DNA from: Lonicera japonica | Taxonomy: Eukaryota > Streptophyta > Magnoliopsida > Dipsacales > Caprifoliaceae | Length of the DNA stretch: 64,000 nt | Reading direction: 5' to 3' | Assembly (NCBI GenBank): GCA_021464415.1 | Contig: CM038466.1 | Location: 33,634,833-33,698,832, forward strand | Part shown: positions 1 through 10,792 of the stretch, piece by piece | How the letters are laid out: every line of letters begins with the position of its first letter | Numbering within the stretch: the stretch's first letter is position 1 | Position numbers and translations under genes: made by a program | The notes under the pieces: model-generated | Databases searched by the model: none | What the model saw: only the letters and a program-made list of their open reading frames with translations | What the model was told of the DNA's origin: nothing

Positions 1-21
1 GTACAGGTCCCTCTTTTTTGC

Positions 22-29
22 TATAAATA
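22..29 (+). promoter_or_regulatory. TATA box ahead of the antisense ORF of element C
   Basis: TATAAATA lies 38 bp before the ATG at 68, with pyrimidine-rich sequence between. The spacing leaves room for a very short leader. The motif sits on the strand opposite to gag-pol and would drive the plus-strand ORF. It is a motif match plus position; transcription is inferred. Confidence 0.5.
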
Positions 30-67
30 CACCCATCTTCTTTCCTTCATCCCCACACCTCTCTAGA

Positions 68-1324
68 ATGTCCTCCTATTGCACAAATTCTGATTTTTCT
101 TATGTCAATGCTCGAGATGCTTTGATATCTTTTGAAAGTGGTCTGAACTTCGGTGCTTTTAGTCCTTTAGCGGGCTGGTGCCATCGTCCCGTCGACTTTT
201 CCTTTCTGTTAGGTACTTTGTATTTCTGGAGTCCTGTAGACCATCTCTTCCGCTTTGGACTAGATGAGCTCTGCCCGACCTATGAGGAGTTCTCCTGGTT
301 GTTGCGTTCTGACGTTTATCTCCCAATGGCAATTCCCATAGAAAAAATCGGTCCCCGCGACATGCTAATTGCTCTGTTAGCCATTCCCCAGGCGGCCTGT
401 GATGGGTTCATTGCCGACGGACTCCTTGACCTCTATAAAATGGTGAGGTTCTTTCATCGTTATGAAGATAGGGCTTCTTACGGCGTGGGGCGTACTGCAG
501 CGGCCCTGATTTGCCTGGTTTCTGATATGTTGCTGGTGATGGGTTCTTCCCGTGTTGATCCGACTATCTTGAGTCTGATTTACCAGGCTAGAAATGGGGA
601 GTCAATAGTGCCGATCGTTCTTGCAGAGACCCTGACTGGTCTTGATGATGTTCAAAGGGGGGGCTCGCCCTTCTTCCGGGGGAGTCCGCGTTTACTATAC
701 ATGTGGCTGCTGGAGCGCTTTTGATCGGTGGGTTTCAACAGGGTTCAGCTCGATAATCCGACGCATTTCTTCCGTCGTCCCCTCTTTGGGGCTTTGACCA
801 TGTCTTCCTCTGATTGGATGGTGTGGTTCTCGGAGAACTTTTGGGCTATCCGGTGGAACATCCCTTGGTGGAAGTTGAGGGCGATGGTACTTAGTACTGG
901 GGGTCAGAGCTACGTTCGGCTCCGCGGGCTCTGGTTTACTTCCTTTTATCTCCCCGGACGTCTTCTTCGGCAGTTTAATATTCCTCAAGAGGTTCCCCTT
1001 GGTCTGAACAATTTCTCCTCTGAGTCAAAATTTGTGACTCCGCATGTTTCTTTATCGGTAGAGAGGATGTGGTGTGCTCGACTGACTCGTCAGTTCAACT
1101 ATGCTCGTTTTGGTATTACTCGGCCCCTCCGGGCTGATATTATCCGCTCTTACTGGCAATCTCTGGAAGGAGAACTGATCGGCGACCCCTTTCAAATGGA
1201 GTGGTTCCGGTTTATGGATACTGAGGCTACTGATGATAACATTGTTTTTGCGTATCAGATCTTGGACGAAGCTCGGATCGATTTGGCTACTGAGGACCCA
1301 GTATGGCCAACCCCTAGGGATTAG
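68..1324 (+). pseudogene. Antisense extra ORF of the Tat element, DUF7745/plant-mobile-domain-like
   Basis: One frame of about 418 codons is interrupted once, by TGA at 722-724; the two halves (218 and 198 residues) stay in phase. The N-terminal part carries a segment of the form DHLFRFGLDELCPTYEEF (about residues 57-74) followed by leucines, resembling the 'F.FG..ql.PTleEy..Ll' motif of DUF7745 and plant-mobile-domain proteins associated with plant retroelements. The protein is rich in aromatic residues and shows no signal peptide or obvious membrane segment. It runs towards the integrase gene on the other strand and ends 226 bp from it. Tat-lineage elements are known to carry extra ORFs, some antisense. 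The function is unknown. The domain name is recognised from the motif pattern, not from a search. Confidence 0.65.
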
Positions 1325-1550
1325 TTACTTCTGTATTGTCATCTCTCCCTTGTAACCTTTGGTGTTCTGAACCACCTCTTAATAATATATGAGGGACTGC
1401 TTGTGGGAAATAAATTTATTTTACAAAGTTTAAACCGGGCCTGAAGTCACTTCTCAGGTTGCCTACATTCCCCTTTTTGATTTTTTACAAAGAACAAAAA
1501 GATTTAAGTTAGGGCTCAGGTTTACGTAGTTCTTATTTCACATGTCACAC
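1325..1550. other. Convergent 3' region between the antisense ORF and integrase
   Basis: This spacer separates the stop codons of two converging reading frames. It is AT-rich, and I see no further coding signal. It presumably holds the 3' processing signals of both transcripts. Confidence 0.4.
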
Positions 1551-2791
1551 CTATTGATAATACTTCTTCAGCCGATCCATGTTGACTAGTGAATGCAGTA
1601 ACTGTCCATCCAAATCAGTGAGTATAGCGGCACCCCCTGTATCGATTTCTTTGACGATATACGGCCCCGTCCACTTCTGCCCGAACTTACCCCTCGGATC
1701 TCTGGCTGGTTCTCGAATTTCTTTCAATACGATATCGTTCTCATTGATACTCCGAGTCCTCACTATCTGGTTAAATGCTCGAGCGATTCTCTTCTGATAC
1801 CCCTGATGGTGGTATGCGGCTTTTAATCTTTTTTCATCTAGTAGGGCTAGCTCGTTATAACGTGCCTGGACCCACTCCAGTTCATTGACCTGATTTTCTA
1901 GCATTACCCTGAGGGAGGGGACCTCTAACTCAACAGGGAGGACTGCTTCCATCCCGTATGTAAGAGAGAACGGGGTTGCCCCGGTGGAAACCCTATCGGT
2001 GGTGCGATATCCCCACAATGCATATGGTAGTTTCTCCGGCCAGTCTCGACAGGTGTCGGTCATCTTGCTTAGGATATTCTTCAGATTTTTGTTAGCGGCT
2101 TCAACTGCCCCATTGGTTTGTGGCCTGTATGGCGAAGATCTGTGTCTGGTAATACCGTATTCTTCCATGACGGTATTAGCTTCTCCTTCGAAGTGGGTGC
2201 CGTTGTCTGAGATGATCTCGTGTGGGACCCCATATTGGCAAACAATATTCCTTTTGATAAATCGGGCCACTTTCTTGGCATCCAGGGTCTGGTAAGACTT
2301 GACTTCCACCCATTTGGTGAAGTAGTCAATGGCCACTAGTATGAATTCATGGCCGTTGCTGGCTTTGGGCGAGATCTTTCCAATGACGTCGATTCTCCAG
2401 GTTGCAAAAGGCCAGGGAGCAGTCATGTTGTACAACTCTTTTGGAGGAAGTTTCTGGGATTTAGCATAAATTTGGCACTTGTGACAACGGCGTACGTGGT
2501 CAGAGCAGTCAGTTTGCAGGTAGACCAGAAATAACCTTGTCTGATGATTTTGCGGGCAAGTGTATGTCCTCAATAGGGTCCGCAATCGCCCCCATGTATC
2601 TGATCTATCATTCTGACTGATTCTTCTTCGGTGAGGCATTGAAGATGAGTCCCGTCGTAGTTCCTCTTATACAATCTTCCGGCACAAGTATGAACCCTGA
2701 CGCTAATCTTCTGAGCGTGATCCGTGTTTTCTTGTCTGTTTTCTCGGGATACTGATGGTTCTTCAGCAGGTTCCAGATATCGTAAAACCAA
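1551..2791 (-). pseudogene. Integrase of element C (frameshifted zinc-binding N-terminus)
   Basis: The frame from 2639 down to 1551 carries the retroviral-type integrase core. Catalytic residues are Asp84 (in WRIDVIG), Asp145 (in ISDNGTHFE) and Glu180 (in NGAVEAANK). Thirty-four residues lie between the second Asp and the Glu, one fewer than the canonical 35. A C-terminal segment with KFGQKWTGPYIV follows, the usual DNA-binding domain. The zinc-binding region is split: IHGGDCGPY is readable in another frame near 2570-2600, while HVRRCHKCQ is in the main frame, so a frameshift lies at about 2600. The protein would join element cDNA to the host chromosome. No chromodomain is evident, consistent with a Tat element rather than a chromovirus. 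Confidence 0.88.
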
Positions 2792-3495
2792 GTGGTTAGA
2801 TCCCCTTCCCCTTTATTCTCTACCTCCAAGGCCGTGCAGTGTGCGGGTTCTGACTTCTTTTGTACCGTAAGAGTTATTTCTTCCATCCCCTTCGGGATAT
2901 CGATCATAGATGCCAGGGTTGCCAGTGCGTCGGCAAAACTGTTCTGAGACCTGGGGAGATAGTAAAACTCCGCATGCTTGAACTTTCCCGCGATATCCTC
3001 CAGTCGGGCGAGGTAAGGGACTAATTTCTCATCTCTGATCTTCCATTCTTTCAGAACCTGGTGGACCACTAGTGCTGAATCTCCGTATACCTGTATTCTC
3101 TTTATACCCTTTTGAAAGGCGATCTCTAACCCAAGTATGCAGGCTTCATATTCAGCCATGTTGTTGGTGCAGAAGAAGTCCAAACGATATGATACCGGGG
3201 AGTGAGTTTGGTCTGGCGAGACTAACAAGATGCCTATCCCGTTTCCATTTCGATTGGCGGCCCCATCAAAGTATAACTTCCAGTCTTCATCGATCTCGAC
3301 ATTCATGATGGTTTCGTCTGGGAATTCGGCTTCTTCTAGCATGTCTCCCAATATTGGATTGTGGGCCAGGTAATCAGCTATGATCTTGCCTTTGACTGCC
3401 TTCTGGGTCATGTAGGTGATGTCAAATTCGGAGAGTAAAAATAGCCATTTTGCCATTCGGTTCGAGAGAGCTGGTTTCTCGAAGAGGTATTTCAA
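2608..3495 (-). pseudogene. Second, archaeal-type RNase H (aRH) of element C
   Basis: After the end of the RT-linked RNase H (AKWLFLLSEFDITYM), a separate RNase H fold begins near residue 70. The acidic residues are in YFDGAANRNG, NNMAEYEACILGL, VYGDSALVV and FADALA, spanning about 3290-2915. This domain would degrade the RNA strand during reverse transcription. A second RNase H of this type downstream of the first is diagnostic for the Tat lineage. The frame is continuous with the upstream RT frame except for one TAA at the junction, so RT and aRH were originally one polyprotein. Confidence 0.88.
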
Positions 3496-5466
3496 TTAAT
3501 CAATCCGTGATGCCAGGATGACTGAGAAAACTAGCATGTAGTGCAGTAGTTTCTGTGTTACCCAGACGAGAGCAGTGCATGATTTCTCCAATGGTGTGTA
3601 GTTCATCTCAAATGGGGACAGTTTCTTGCTGAGGAAATAAATGGCCTGCTCTTTCCGTGTATCAATCAGGTGTTGGGCTAGCATTGCTCCCGCAGCTGAA
3701 TCAATGACGGTTAGGTACAAGATTAATGGTAGTCCTGTTTGTGGTGGGGCTAATACTGGGCGGTTGGAGAGATATTCTTTGATTCTATCAAAAGCTTCCT
3801 GGCACTGATCGTCCCACTCTCCCGGTGAAGATTTCCTTAGGAGTTTGAAGATGGGCTCGCAAATCTGAGTGAGCTGAGAGATGAACCTACTGATGTACTG
3901 CAAATTACCCAAAAATCCCTGAACATCTTTCTCAGTATGAGGCTTAGGCATTTCTTGAATAGCTTGAACCTTGGCAGGGTCTACCTCGATTCCTTTCTTA
4001 CTGACAACATAGCCTAGGAGTTTTCCCTTGGTCACCCCGAACACACATTTCTGCGGATTGAGTCTCATCTGGTACTGGCGGAGCCGATCGAAAAAGGCTC
4101 GCAGAGCTGGTACGTGACCTTCCCTCTCTTTTGATTTGATTATCATGTCGTCCACATACACCTCTACTTCTTTATGGATCATGTCGTGGAAAATTGCGGT
4201 GGCTGCCCTCTGATAAGTTGCCCCGGCGTTCTTCAGCCCAAAGGGCATAACGGTGTAGCAGTATGTTCCCCATGGTGTGATGAATGCTGTTTTCTCCTAG
4301 TGATCCGGATGCATCTTGATCTGGTTATATCCGGCAAAACCATCCACAAATGACTTCAGGGCGTGGTTGGCAGTGTTATCTACTATCAAATCGATGTTGG
4401 GCAATGGGAAATCGTCTTTTGGACAAGCTTTATTGAGATCTCGATAATCTACACACATGCGGACCTTCCCATTTGCTTTCGAAACGGGCACAATGTTAGC
4501 TAACAATGAAGGGTAATCGATCACCCGCAAAAACCCTACACTCAGTTGTTTCATCACTTCTTCTTTTACTTTCAGGGATCATTCTGGCGTAAGTTTTCTC
4601 AACTTTTGCTTGACGAGTCTGAACTCCGTCTTGGTGTGTATCTCGTGCATGACTATCTGACTGTTTAAACCTGGCATATCCGCATAAGACCAGGCGAAGA
4701 CATCCACGTACTCTTTCAGAGTTTGTGTGAATTCCTCTCTTTCTGTCTCACTTAGACTTGCCCCAATGCGGACCTCTTTTCTCTCCTCTTCTGTCCCGAG
4801 GTTAATTACAAGAGTGTCTCCTTCCTCGCTCTGTATACGCTGCTCCTCCCGTTCAGGGTGTTCGTTCAATCTTTCCAACTCCATATAAGCAATTACAGAA
4901 TTAAGAATAACAGGATAGTGCAAAACAAAGTTTTCTTCATTAATAGTATTTACAGGGACAAGTTTAAAAAGTAAATCTAGGAGTGGCTCTTCCCTAGCCT
5001 TACTCTCGCTCTCACCTCTCACCCTTACAATTTCACTCTTTTCCCCTTCTTTTTGGTAGTCTAGATCAGCGTATATCAGGTGTACAGAGTCGTCCCTTGG
5101 CTCGTTATCCCCCAGAGCCATGATGTCGAAGAGATCCCCGATCATTTCTTCCTCCTCATCCTTCTTGTCTTTATTTTCTTCCTTCGACCCGATTGTCAAT
5201 TTGGTAGAGAAACTGTGCACGATGTTTTCCTTGACATATAGGTCCTCTTCGTAGAAGATTTCCCATCCTGGAAGGTTCTCTCCGTCGCTGTTTCTCCAAG
5301 GTTCCTGAAAACCGCAAAAGGGGAAGTCCTCCCCTTCTTTGACAAAAAACCCGTTCAGAGAGCTAAAACTCGGATACTGATGCCCTTGGCCCCCTTTTTG
5401 TCGATCGTCTTCTTCAGTGTGTTGGTACCCCAAACCTTCCCTTTCGTACCTCGTTACTGGTTCCAA
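3496..5466 (-). pseudogene. Reverse transcriptase and RT-linked RNase H of element C
   Basis: Three same-frame pieces (5466-4579, 4557-4297, 4248-3496) make one RT interrupted by single stops. The first piece ends with the usual RT lead-in, ending at KLRKLTPE. The second has VRMCVDYRDLNKACPKDDFP. The third begins MPFGLKNAGATYQR and contains the catalytic YVDDMIIKSK. An RNase H start follows (LYLTVIDSAAGAMLAQ, SKKLSPFEMNYTPLEKSC). The stop at 4577-4579 is TGA where the family normally has tryptophan. The stop near 4295 is TAG just after KMHPDH, before an intact EKTAFIT-type segment. About 200 residues rich in Glu and Lys precede the RT core and look like a linker with no recognised domain. Confidence 0.9.
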
Positions 5467-5478
5467 GGCTTGAAGTAG

Positions 5479-6654
5479 TCATGGTTGTCCCATTCCCAGA
5501 CCGGCTCCAGGCAAGTATTTCATCATTCTCAGCATATTTGTGATCTTGGTGCTGAGACCGGGGATATTGTCAGGGGGAAGATATTTGATTACCTGGGTGC
5601 TGAGAGTTTGTACTTGAGGCTCGTAAGAAAAGCCTCCCAACTGTATGCTCTGGCTCCCGATTCCCAAAACAGGTAACTCCAGATCTGCCAAGGTCCTTTC
5701 AGGATCTCCTTGGATGGTGATTATGTTCACTTCAAACGGTATCTTGATCTTTTGGTGTATGGAGGAGGGGAGTGCTCCTATGTCGTGTAGCCATGCCCTT
5801 CCCAATAGTAAGTTAAAACTGGAGGGAATGTCTATGATTTGAAAGTCGGCCGGAAAGTTTCTGGGACCGACCATAAGATCGAGCTTCAAAGATCCCAAAA
5901 CGGCCCTCCTGGTGTTGTCATAGGCCCTGACGGTTACGACGGATGGAGAAAGCTCAGAATCCAGGATACCCAAGCATCTAGCGGTCTTCAGGGGGCAAAC
6001 GTTTATGGTTGACCCATTGTCGATGAGAACCTGTGGCAAAATTTTCCCTCGGGTCCTGACGGTGATATGGAGAGCCAGGATGTGCTTCCTTCCCAATGGA
6101 GATAAGTCTTCATCTGAAAATGACAGACTTCTTTGGATTGTGAGTGATCCGATCATGTTTGGCAGTTGTTCTGGTATGGAGTCGGGTGATATGACGGCCT
6201 CGTCAAGGAGTTTGATGAAGGCGGTCCTGTGAGGTTTGGAGGCAACCAAGAGGCCCCAAATGGTGATGTGGGCATGGGTTTTCTTTAACTGTTCTAACAC
6301 TAAATCTTCTCCTGCTTCCTTAGGAGGTGATGATTTCTCGGCATCCATCGGTGGTGGCTGGTATACCCTTCCTGAGCGGATGATCTGTTGTATCCAGAGG
6401 GATGCTGAGTCTGATCCTTCTGAGATTTCTGATGTCTCCGGCTCTTCCGACCAACTGAAAGTCCCGGGGGAGGTTTCTGTCATACAGATTGTCTCCTTAT
6501 GGGGGGGCGGGGTTTCCACGGCTGTTTCTTCTTGTCTTGGGTCCATCCTATCCCAGCTTTCCCAGGATTGGTTTTGATTATGAGTGGTTGCGAGATCCCC
6601 TGATTTGTTTTTCCTAAGCCCTGCCCGGGTAGGAAGTTCATCTTGGCCATCCAT
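5479..6654 (-). pseudogene. Aspartic protease of element C with a trailing G-patch motif
   Basis: The core is QVLIDNGSTINVCP, with catalytic Asp in the D-N-G-S form common in plant Ty3/gypsy proteases, followed by FNLLLGRAWLHD. It would cleave the gag-pol polyprotein. The frame ends in MLRMMKYLPGAGLGMGQ; after one TGA the same frame continues at 5466 with RYEREGLGYQ, so a glycine-rich G-patch spans the stop. The upstream neighbour, the gag C-terminal region, reads in another frame. The shift falls near a run of seven G at about 6500 on the plus strand. The region around residues 45-90 is acidic and serine-rich, probably disordered. Confidence 0.82.
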
Positions 6655-8432
6655 TGGTCGATTATTGGATTGAGGCCTGGGGCAACTTGTGCTTTTGCTG
6701 GTAACATAACGGGTGCCTTATAGGCTGGGTCATCCCGAATGAGTCCTACGGGGTAAAAGCCTTCTTCGTCAGTAGTTAAGGCGTTAATTCCCGCAGGTGG
6801 GGCATGATTGGGAAGGGGGTTGTTGGTAACATTGGGCCCGCCAGGTGCGGGGATGGTTCCAGCTTCAATAAGGTCCTGGATACGATGACGAAGAGCTAAG
6901 CAGCGTTCCGTGCCATGGCCTGCTGCTTGATGGTATGCATAGTTCTCATTCATTCTCCAGGTGCTGGGAATAAGGTTTGGTGGGGGGCGCGGGTTGAGTG
7001 GGGTGATCAATCCGGCCTTTTGGAGTAGTTCCAGGCTTTTGACCAGGGTAGTGGGAAGGGTGCAAAAATTCCTCCTTTTCTTGGCTTCGGTGTTTGAAGA
7101 GTCTCCTTGTGCAAGCCAACTCATTGGAGGGACTTGTTGTGACTGTTGAAACGGGTTTTGTTGATATGGGTATGAGCTTAGTTGATTCACGGTTGTAGTG
7201 GCTGTCTTCCTCCCGGTGTATGAGGCTTTCTTGGTATCGGTTTCAGCTTTCTTGGCCAACTCCTCTTCCACTTGTGATCCCATACTCAACAGGGCTCTGA
7301 AGTGTGGGAATACATGCTTCCCCATGCAGCTCAGTATGGCTGGAGTGAAGTTCTTCTGTATGATTTCTAACTGCTCTTCTTCATCGGGTCGCTTGGACAT
7401 TTGGGAGGCCATCTCCCTCCAGCGTGTGACGAAATCGCTAAAGCTTTCTTTCTCGCCTTGCTTGGCCATCTCCAGGTGTTTACGGGTAATTTCCAAACTC
7501 TCGTTGGACCCGTATTTGGTCATGAACTCTTTGACGATATCCCCCCAAGTTTTCGTGTGGTGTCTCTCCAAATCAAAAAACCAATCTTAAGGCGGCCCCC
7601 GTGAGAGTCATGTGAAAGGCTTAAGCCAGCTCCGGCTCTCCACAGCCAGACACTTGCATGGATCTGATGTAGGATTGGAGATGGGTTTTGGGGGGGTGGT
7701 CCCTGTGAATTTGGTGATAGAAGGGAGCTTGAATCCTTGAGGCAGTCTGGCTTCTGGGTAGAGGGAGAAGGCGTTCATATCAGTGATCTCGTCTGCCCCT
7801 TTTATCAGAGAAATCCCTCTTTGCAGAACTTTCATCTGCTCCTTCAGTTTCTTCATCTCTTCGTTCTCTTTCGACACCTCGTCGGGCTGTTCCCGAGCTA
7901 TAAAAGATTTCGCATATACTGTCCGGAGTCGGTTGATATCTGGGTATTCATTTGGAGGGGCTACTGGGGCCGGTGGTGGAATGGGCCTTATGGGGACTTG
8001 TGGCCATGGCTGGTATTGGGGGTCAAATCCGGGTTGTGCTTGGGGTTGTGGCCAAACTATGGGTGGCTCTTGTTGCTGATAAGTGGGGCCTGAATCTGGG
8101 GCCCATTGGTTGTTGGGATCGATCTGAACGGGACCGGCTATGATAGGGCCTGTTTGGGGTGGATTGGTTCCTTGAACTGGGGGGAGCACTTGTGAAGACT
8201 GTCCTTGGTTCGGATCTCGATTCGGTGGTAGTCGATCAAACCCTGGTGGTGCAGTTCGTTCGGCTGACAATTCTTCTACTCGGATTCGGGTACCCTGTTG
8301 CTCGTTTGTGAGGTTTTCCAGATCCCTGCTGACGGTCATGAGTAAACGGTGCATTTCGGCTAGGGTTGGCTGAACTGATGATGCCTCGGCTAGGCTCTGA
8401 TCTGTCTCTCGATTCTCGCGTTCATCGGCCAT
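6480..8432 (-). pseudogene. Gag of element C with a G-patch motif at its C-terminus
   Basis: The start MADERENRETDQ at 8432 is followed by a short helical segment, a long Pro/Gln-rich region, and the start of the capsid domain (LPSITKFTGTTPP). Near 7690 the frame shifts at a C/A homopolymer. The capsid core continues in the frame from 7571 (TWGDIVKEFMTKYGS, FSDFVTRWREMASQM). A zinc-knuckle relic follows, AYHQAAGHGTERCLALRH, in which the first cysteine position is tyrosine. The C-terminus has KMNFLPGQGLGKTNQG and GIGW, a G-patch. Gag would package element RNA. The broken stretch 7690-7571 contains a TAA and a one-base insertion before WFFDLER-like sequence. Confidence 0.85.
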
Positions 8433-9180
8433 TTCAGGTGTGCTTGGTCTTACTAGTCTTCCGGTGTGATCTCGACCGGCCCAACCTTCCAGTCTGTCGT
8501 CGCTTCACGACTGTAGACGAAACCATGTGGTGAAGATGCAGGAAGACTGTGATGTGACTCGATTTTTTGCCAAAAGAACCACTAAAAATTGCCGAGAAGA
8601 GCCTCGGATTTTAAAAGGGTGTCGAAAAGTAAGCCTTAAGGTGGTACATCTCATACGGCGGTTTGACAAGTGTTTTAACTCGACTCGATCTTATATGCAG
8701 CGCAGGTGTACGAACGGTTAAGGCTTCAGGCTCCCTCCTTTTTGGCAAGACCTTGCGATATACCCCAGGGGCGGGTACGTGCAAGAGCCTTTTGATATAC
8801 TTCCCAAGTACGTGAGTGTTCTCGTCACTCGATATACCTCGGGGGCGTACTTGTCCAAGGAGAGTGGAAGTAAGTGCTTTCGGTTTATGTTGGCCCAAGC
8901 AAGTCAACTCCCTACTCACTTATAATACTTCTGAGGGTTTGGGGTAAATTCACACTCGTAGAACCAATGCATGATTTGTGATAGTGCGTGCGAAAAAAAA
9001 AAAAAAAAAAAGGTTGGGTTTACAAATATCATTATCTTGATTACGTATTTTTGAAAAACTCCCTTTTTCAAAAAAAAAAAAGTTTCTTCTCAATCAATTA
9101 ACATAAGTAGGGAAAGCAGTAAAAGCAAGTATTCAACAGATAAACAAAAGTCCACATATAAGAGTCTAGTTTTCTAGTTG
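8433..9180 (-). other. 5' untranslated leader of element C
   Basis: About 750 bp separate the PBS from the gag start. There is no coding signal. Runs of A on the plus strand (8993-9011 and 9069-9080, poly-T on the element strand) and a CpG-containing stretch are visible. Long leaders are common in Tat elements. Confidence 0.6.
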
Positions 9181-9198
9181 TCCCCAGCAGAGTCGCCA
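9181..9198 (-). other. Primer binding site of element C, tRNA-Arg type
   Basis: On the minus strand TGGCGACTCTGCTGGGGA begins one base after the LTR end. It is complementary to a tRNA 3' end finishing GAGTCGCCA, which fits plant tRNA-Arg acceptor stems from memory. The position and the TGGCGAC start are seen directly; the tRNA identity is inferred. Confidence 0.75.
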
Positions 9199-10367
9199 CT
9201 GTGAGAATCCGCAAATGCGACCCCCGGGTTCTCGTCCCCGTTCGGTTGGGCATCTAAAACGTCGGAAAGGATTCCGTCGTTTTATTGGCTGGAGTATCTC
9301 TTTTGATTCATATCATGTGCCCCTATGTTCTATTTCTAGATGCAAAGGGGTTTGTTCAGAGCCACCAGTACGTTTTACGGGAAAACGTACAAAATGGTTG
9401 TGTAAGAGGAAAGGTTTTTAAGCCTTTCTTTACACACTTGTCTACGAAACCAGGATTCTATAGGGTTCGGAAACTATATTACGGTTTGGGAAGGTGTTAA
9501 GCACCCATTCCGCCCTTTCGGTCTCTAGTGGTCTTTATATGTTTATTCTATGTTGAAAAACTTGGATGCTTTTACTGATAGCCTACTACTTTTTGAGCGA
9601 AAACCCTAATTTCTGGGAAAAACGAGAAAGGGATAGAAAACCTTTGTGTTCCAAGATCCGATGTTTCGTTTTGAGAAATGCAAATACAAGTGACAAGAGT
9701 TGTTTTCTTTAGAAATGGAGTTTCCCGTATTATTTCTCGGATAATGACGGTTTTCTCGAGTTTTTGTAAAAGTGCGGATCTTATGATGGAACTAATTTCG
9801 ATATGGAATTGGAACTCTTGAGGGGAGTTTTACCGGACGTATCGCAATCTATGAAACAGATAGGATATATCGGGTATTTAATTTCCTAAGTAAGTTTTAC
9901 CGGTCCGGGTTTGAAAACAGGATTTTATCCGTATAGTAATGTACTTACTCTTCTGGTTTTACAAATAGTTTTATCAGGGCCTTTTGTTTTGAAAACGATA
10001 GACTATTTATAACTTGGCAATAAGTTTATTCAAATAAAACGTGGACAAAACGACGGAAATAAAACAAGTACACAGATATTTAATGTTTAAATACTAGAAG
10101 AGACTTTCTTTACCTTCCCGACGAGAATAATAATAATAAGAAAGAAAATATAATCCAGCGGAGAGATTTTCGGTGATAATAATCTTTTCCTTCTTCAGAT
10201 ATTTCCAAGAATTCGATTCCAGAGACGAGACACGTCGAGTGTCGGGAATAGATCTGATAATTCTCCAGAGATAAGACGATAATATGGAATGCTTGATAAT
10301 GAAATCAGACTAAAACTCAGAATTTCCAGATTCAAGTTGCTGCCTTCAACCCTTGGGGGTGTTGGCC

Positions 10368-10375
10368 TATTTATA
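10368..10375 (-). promoter_or_regulatory. TATA box of the element C LTR
   Basis: TATAAATA on the minus strand lies about 420 bp inside the LTR and immediately downstream of the palindrome cluster. This is the expected arrangement for the U3 promoter. The solo LTR at 26642-28169 has a related sequence in the same place. Confidence 0.65.
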
Positions 10376-10390
10376 CTGCTCGGGGAAGAT

Positions 10391-10683
10391 TGTCGCGCGA
10401 CATTTCCCCAAAAAAGGCAAGTGTCGCGCGACATATCCGTTTGTCGTGCGACATTCCTAATTCACTGTGCCTGTTTGTCGCGCGTCATACCTGTATGTCG
10501 CGCGACAAACGGCTGAAGTGATGGGTTCTGACACTGTGATGTGTCAGAAAGTGGTTGGTCGGGTGCAGAGAGGGATTGTCGCGCGACATAGCAGGATTGT
10601 CGCGCGACATATCAGGGATTGTCGCGCGACAATGTGATATGTCGTGCGACAATCCTTCATGAAAATAGGTCTGTCGCGCAACA
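10391..10683. repeat. Cluster of ten TGTCGCGCGACA palindromes in U3
   Basis: Copies start at 10391, 10422, 10442, 10476, 10496, 10577, 10598, 10620, 10640 and 10672. Six are perfect (10391, 10422, 10496, 10577, 10598, 10620). The other four each differ at one base. Spacing is irregular, about 20-80 bp. The consensus is its own reverse complement and holds three CpG dinucleotides. Position upstream of the LTR TATA box suggests a protein-binding enhancer array; this is inference. Confidence 0.9.
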
Positions 10684-10792
10684 AACCCCCTCGGGGTAGT
10701 TTCGGGTGCTCGGGTGGGTCCCGGATTCCAAATCAGTAGTTCTCGTAGGTCATTTAGGGTTCTTGCAGGGGTCACGGATCGGGGTGTCTACA

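Larger units (their letters stand above)
1..10792 (-). mobile_element. Element C: Tat-lineage Ty3/gypsy LTR retrotransposon, 3' end outside the window
   Basis: Read on the minus strand, the order is 5' LTR (10792-9200), PBS (9198-9181), gag, G-patch motif, aspartic protease, second G-patch motif, reverse transcriptase, RNase H, a second RNase H of the archaeal type, integrase, then an ORF on the opposite strand. A duplicated RNase H and an extra ORF beyond integrase are hallmarks of the Tat lineage (Ogre, Retand and Grande relatives). The 3' LTR must lie left of position 1. Every coding module carries at least one stop or frameshift, so this copy is not autonomous. It is inserted in the gag remnant of element B, whose coding sequence resumes right after the LTR at 10793. 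Confidence 0.9.
9200..10792 (-). mobile_element. 5' LTR of element C (1593 bp)
   Basis: The element strand starts TGTAGACACCCC at 10792 and ends ATTCTCACA at 9200, next to the PBS. The same termini bound the related solo LTR at 26642-28169, which confirms both ends. U3 contains ten copies of a 12-bp palindrome upstream of a TATA box. The flank to the right is gag coding sequence of element B, so this is a true insertion edge. Confidence 0.93.
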
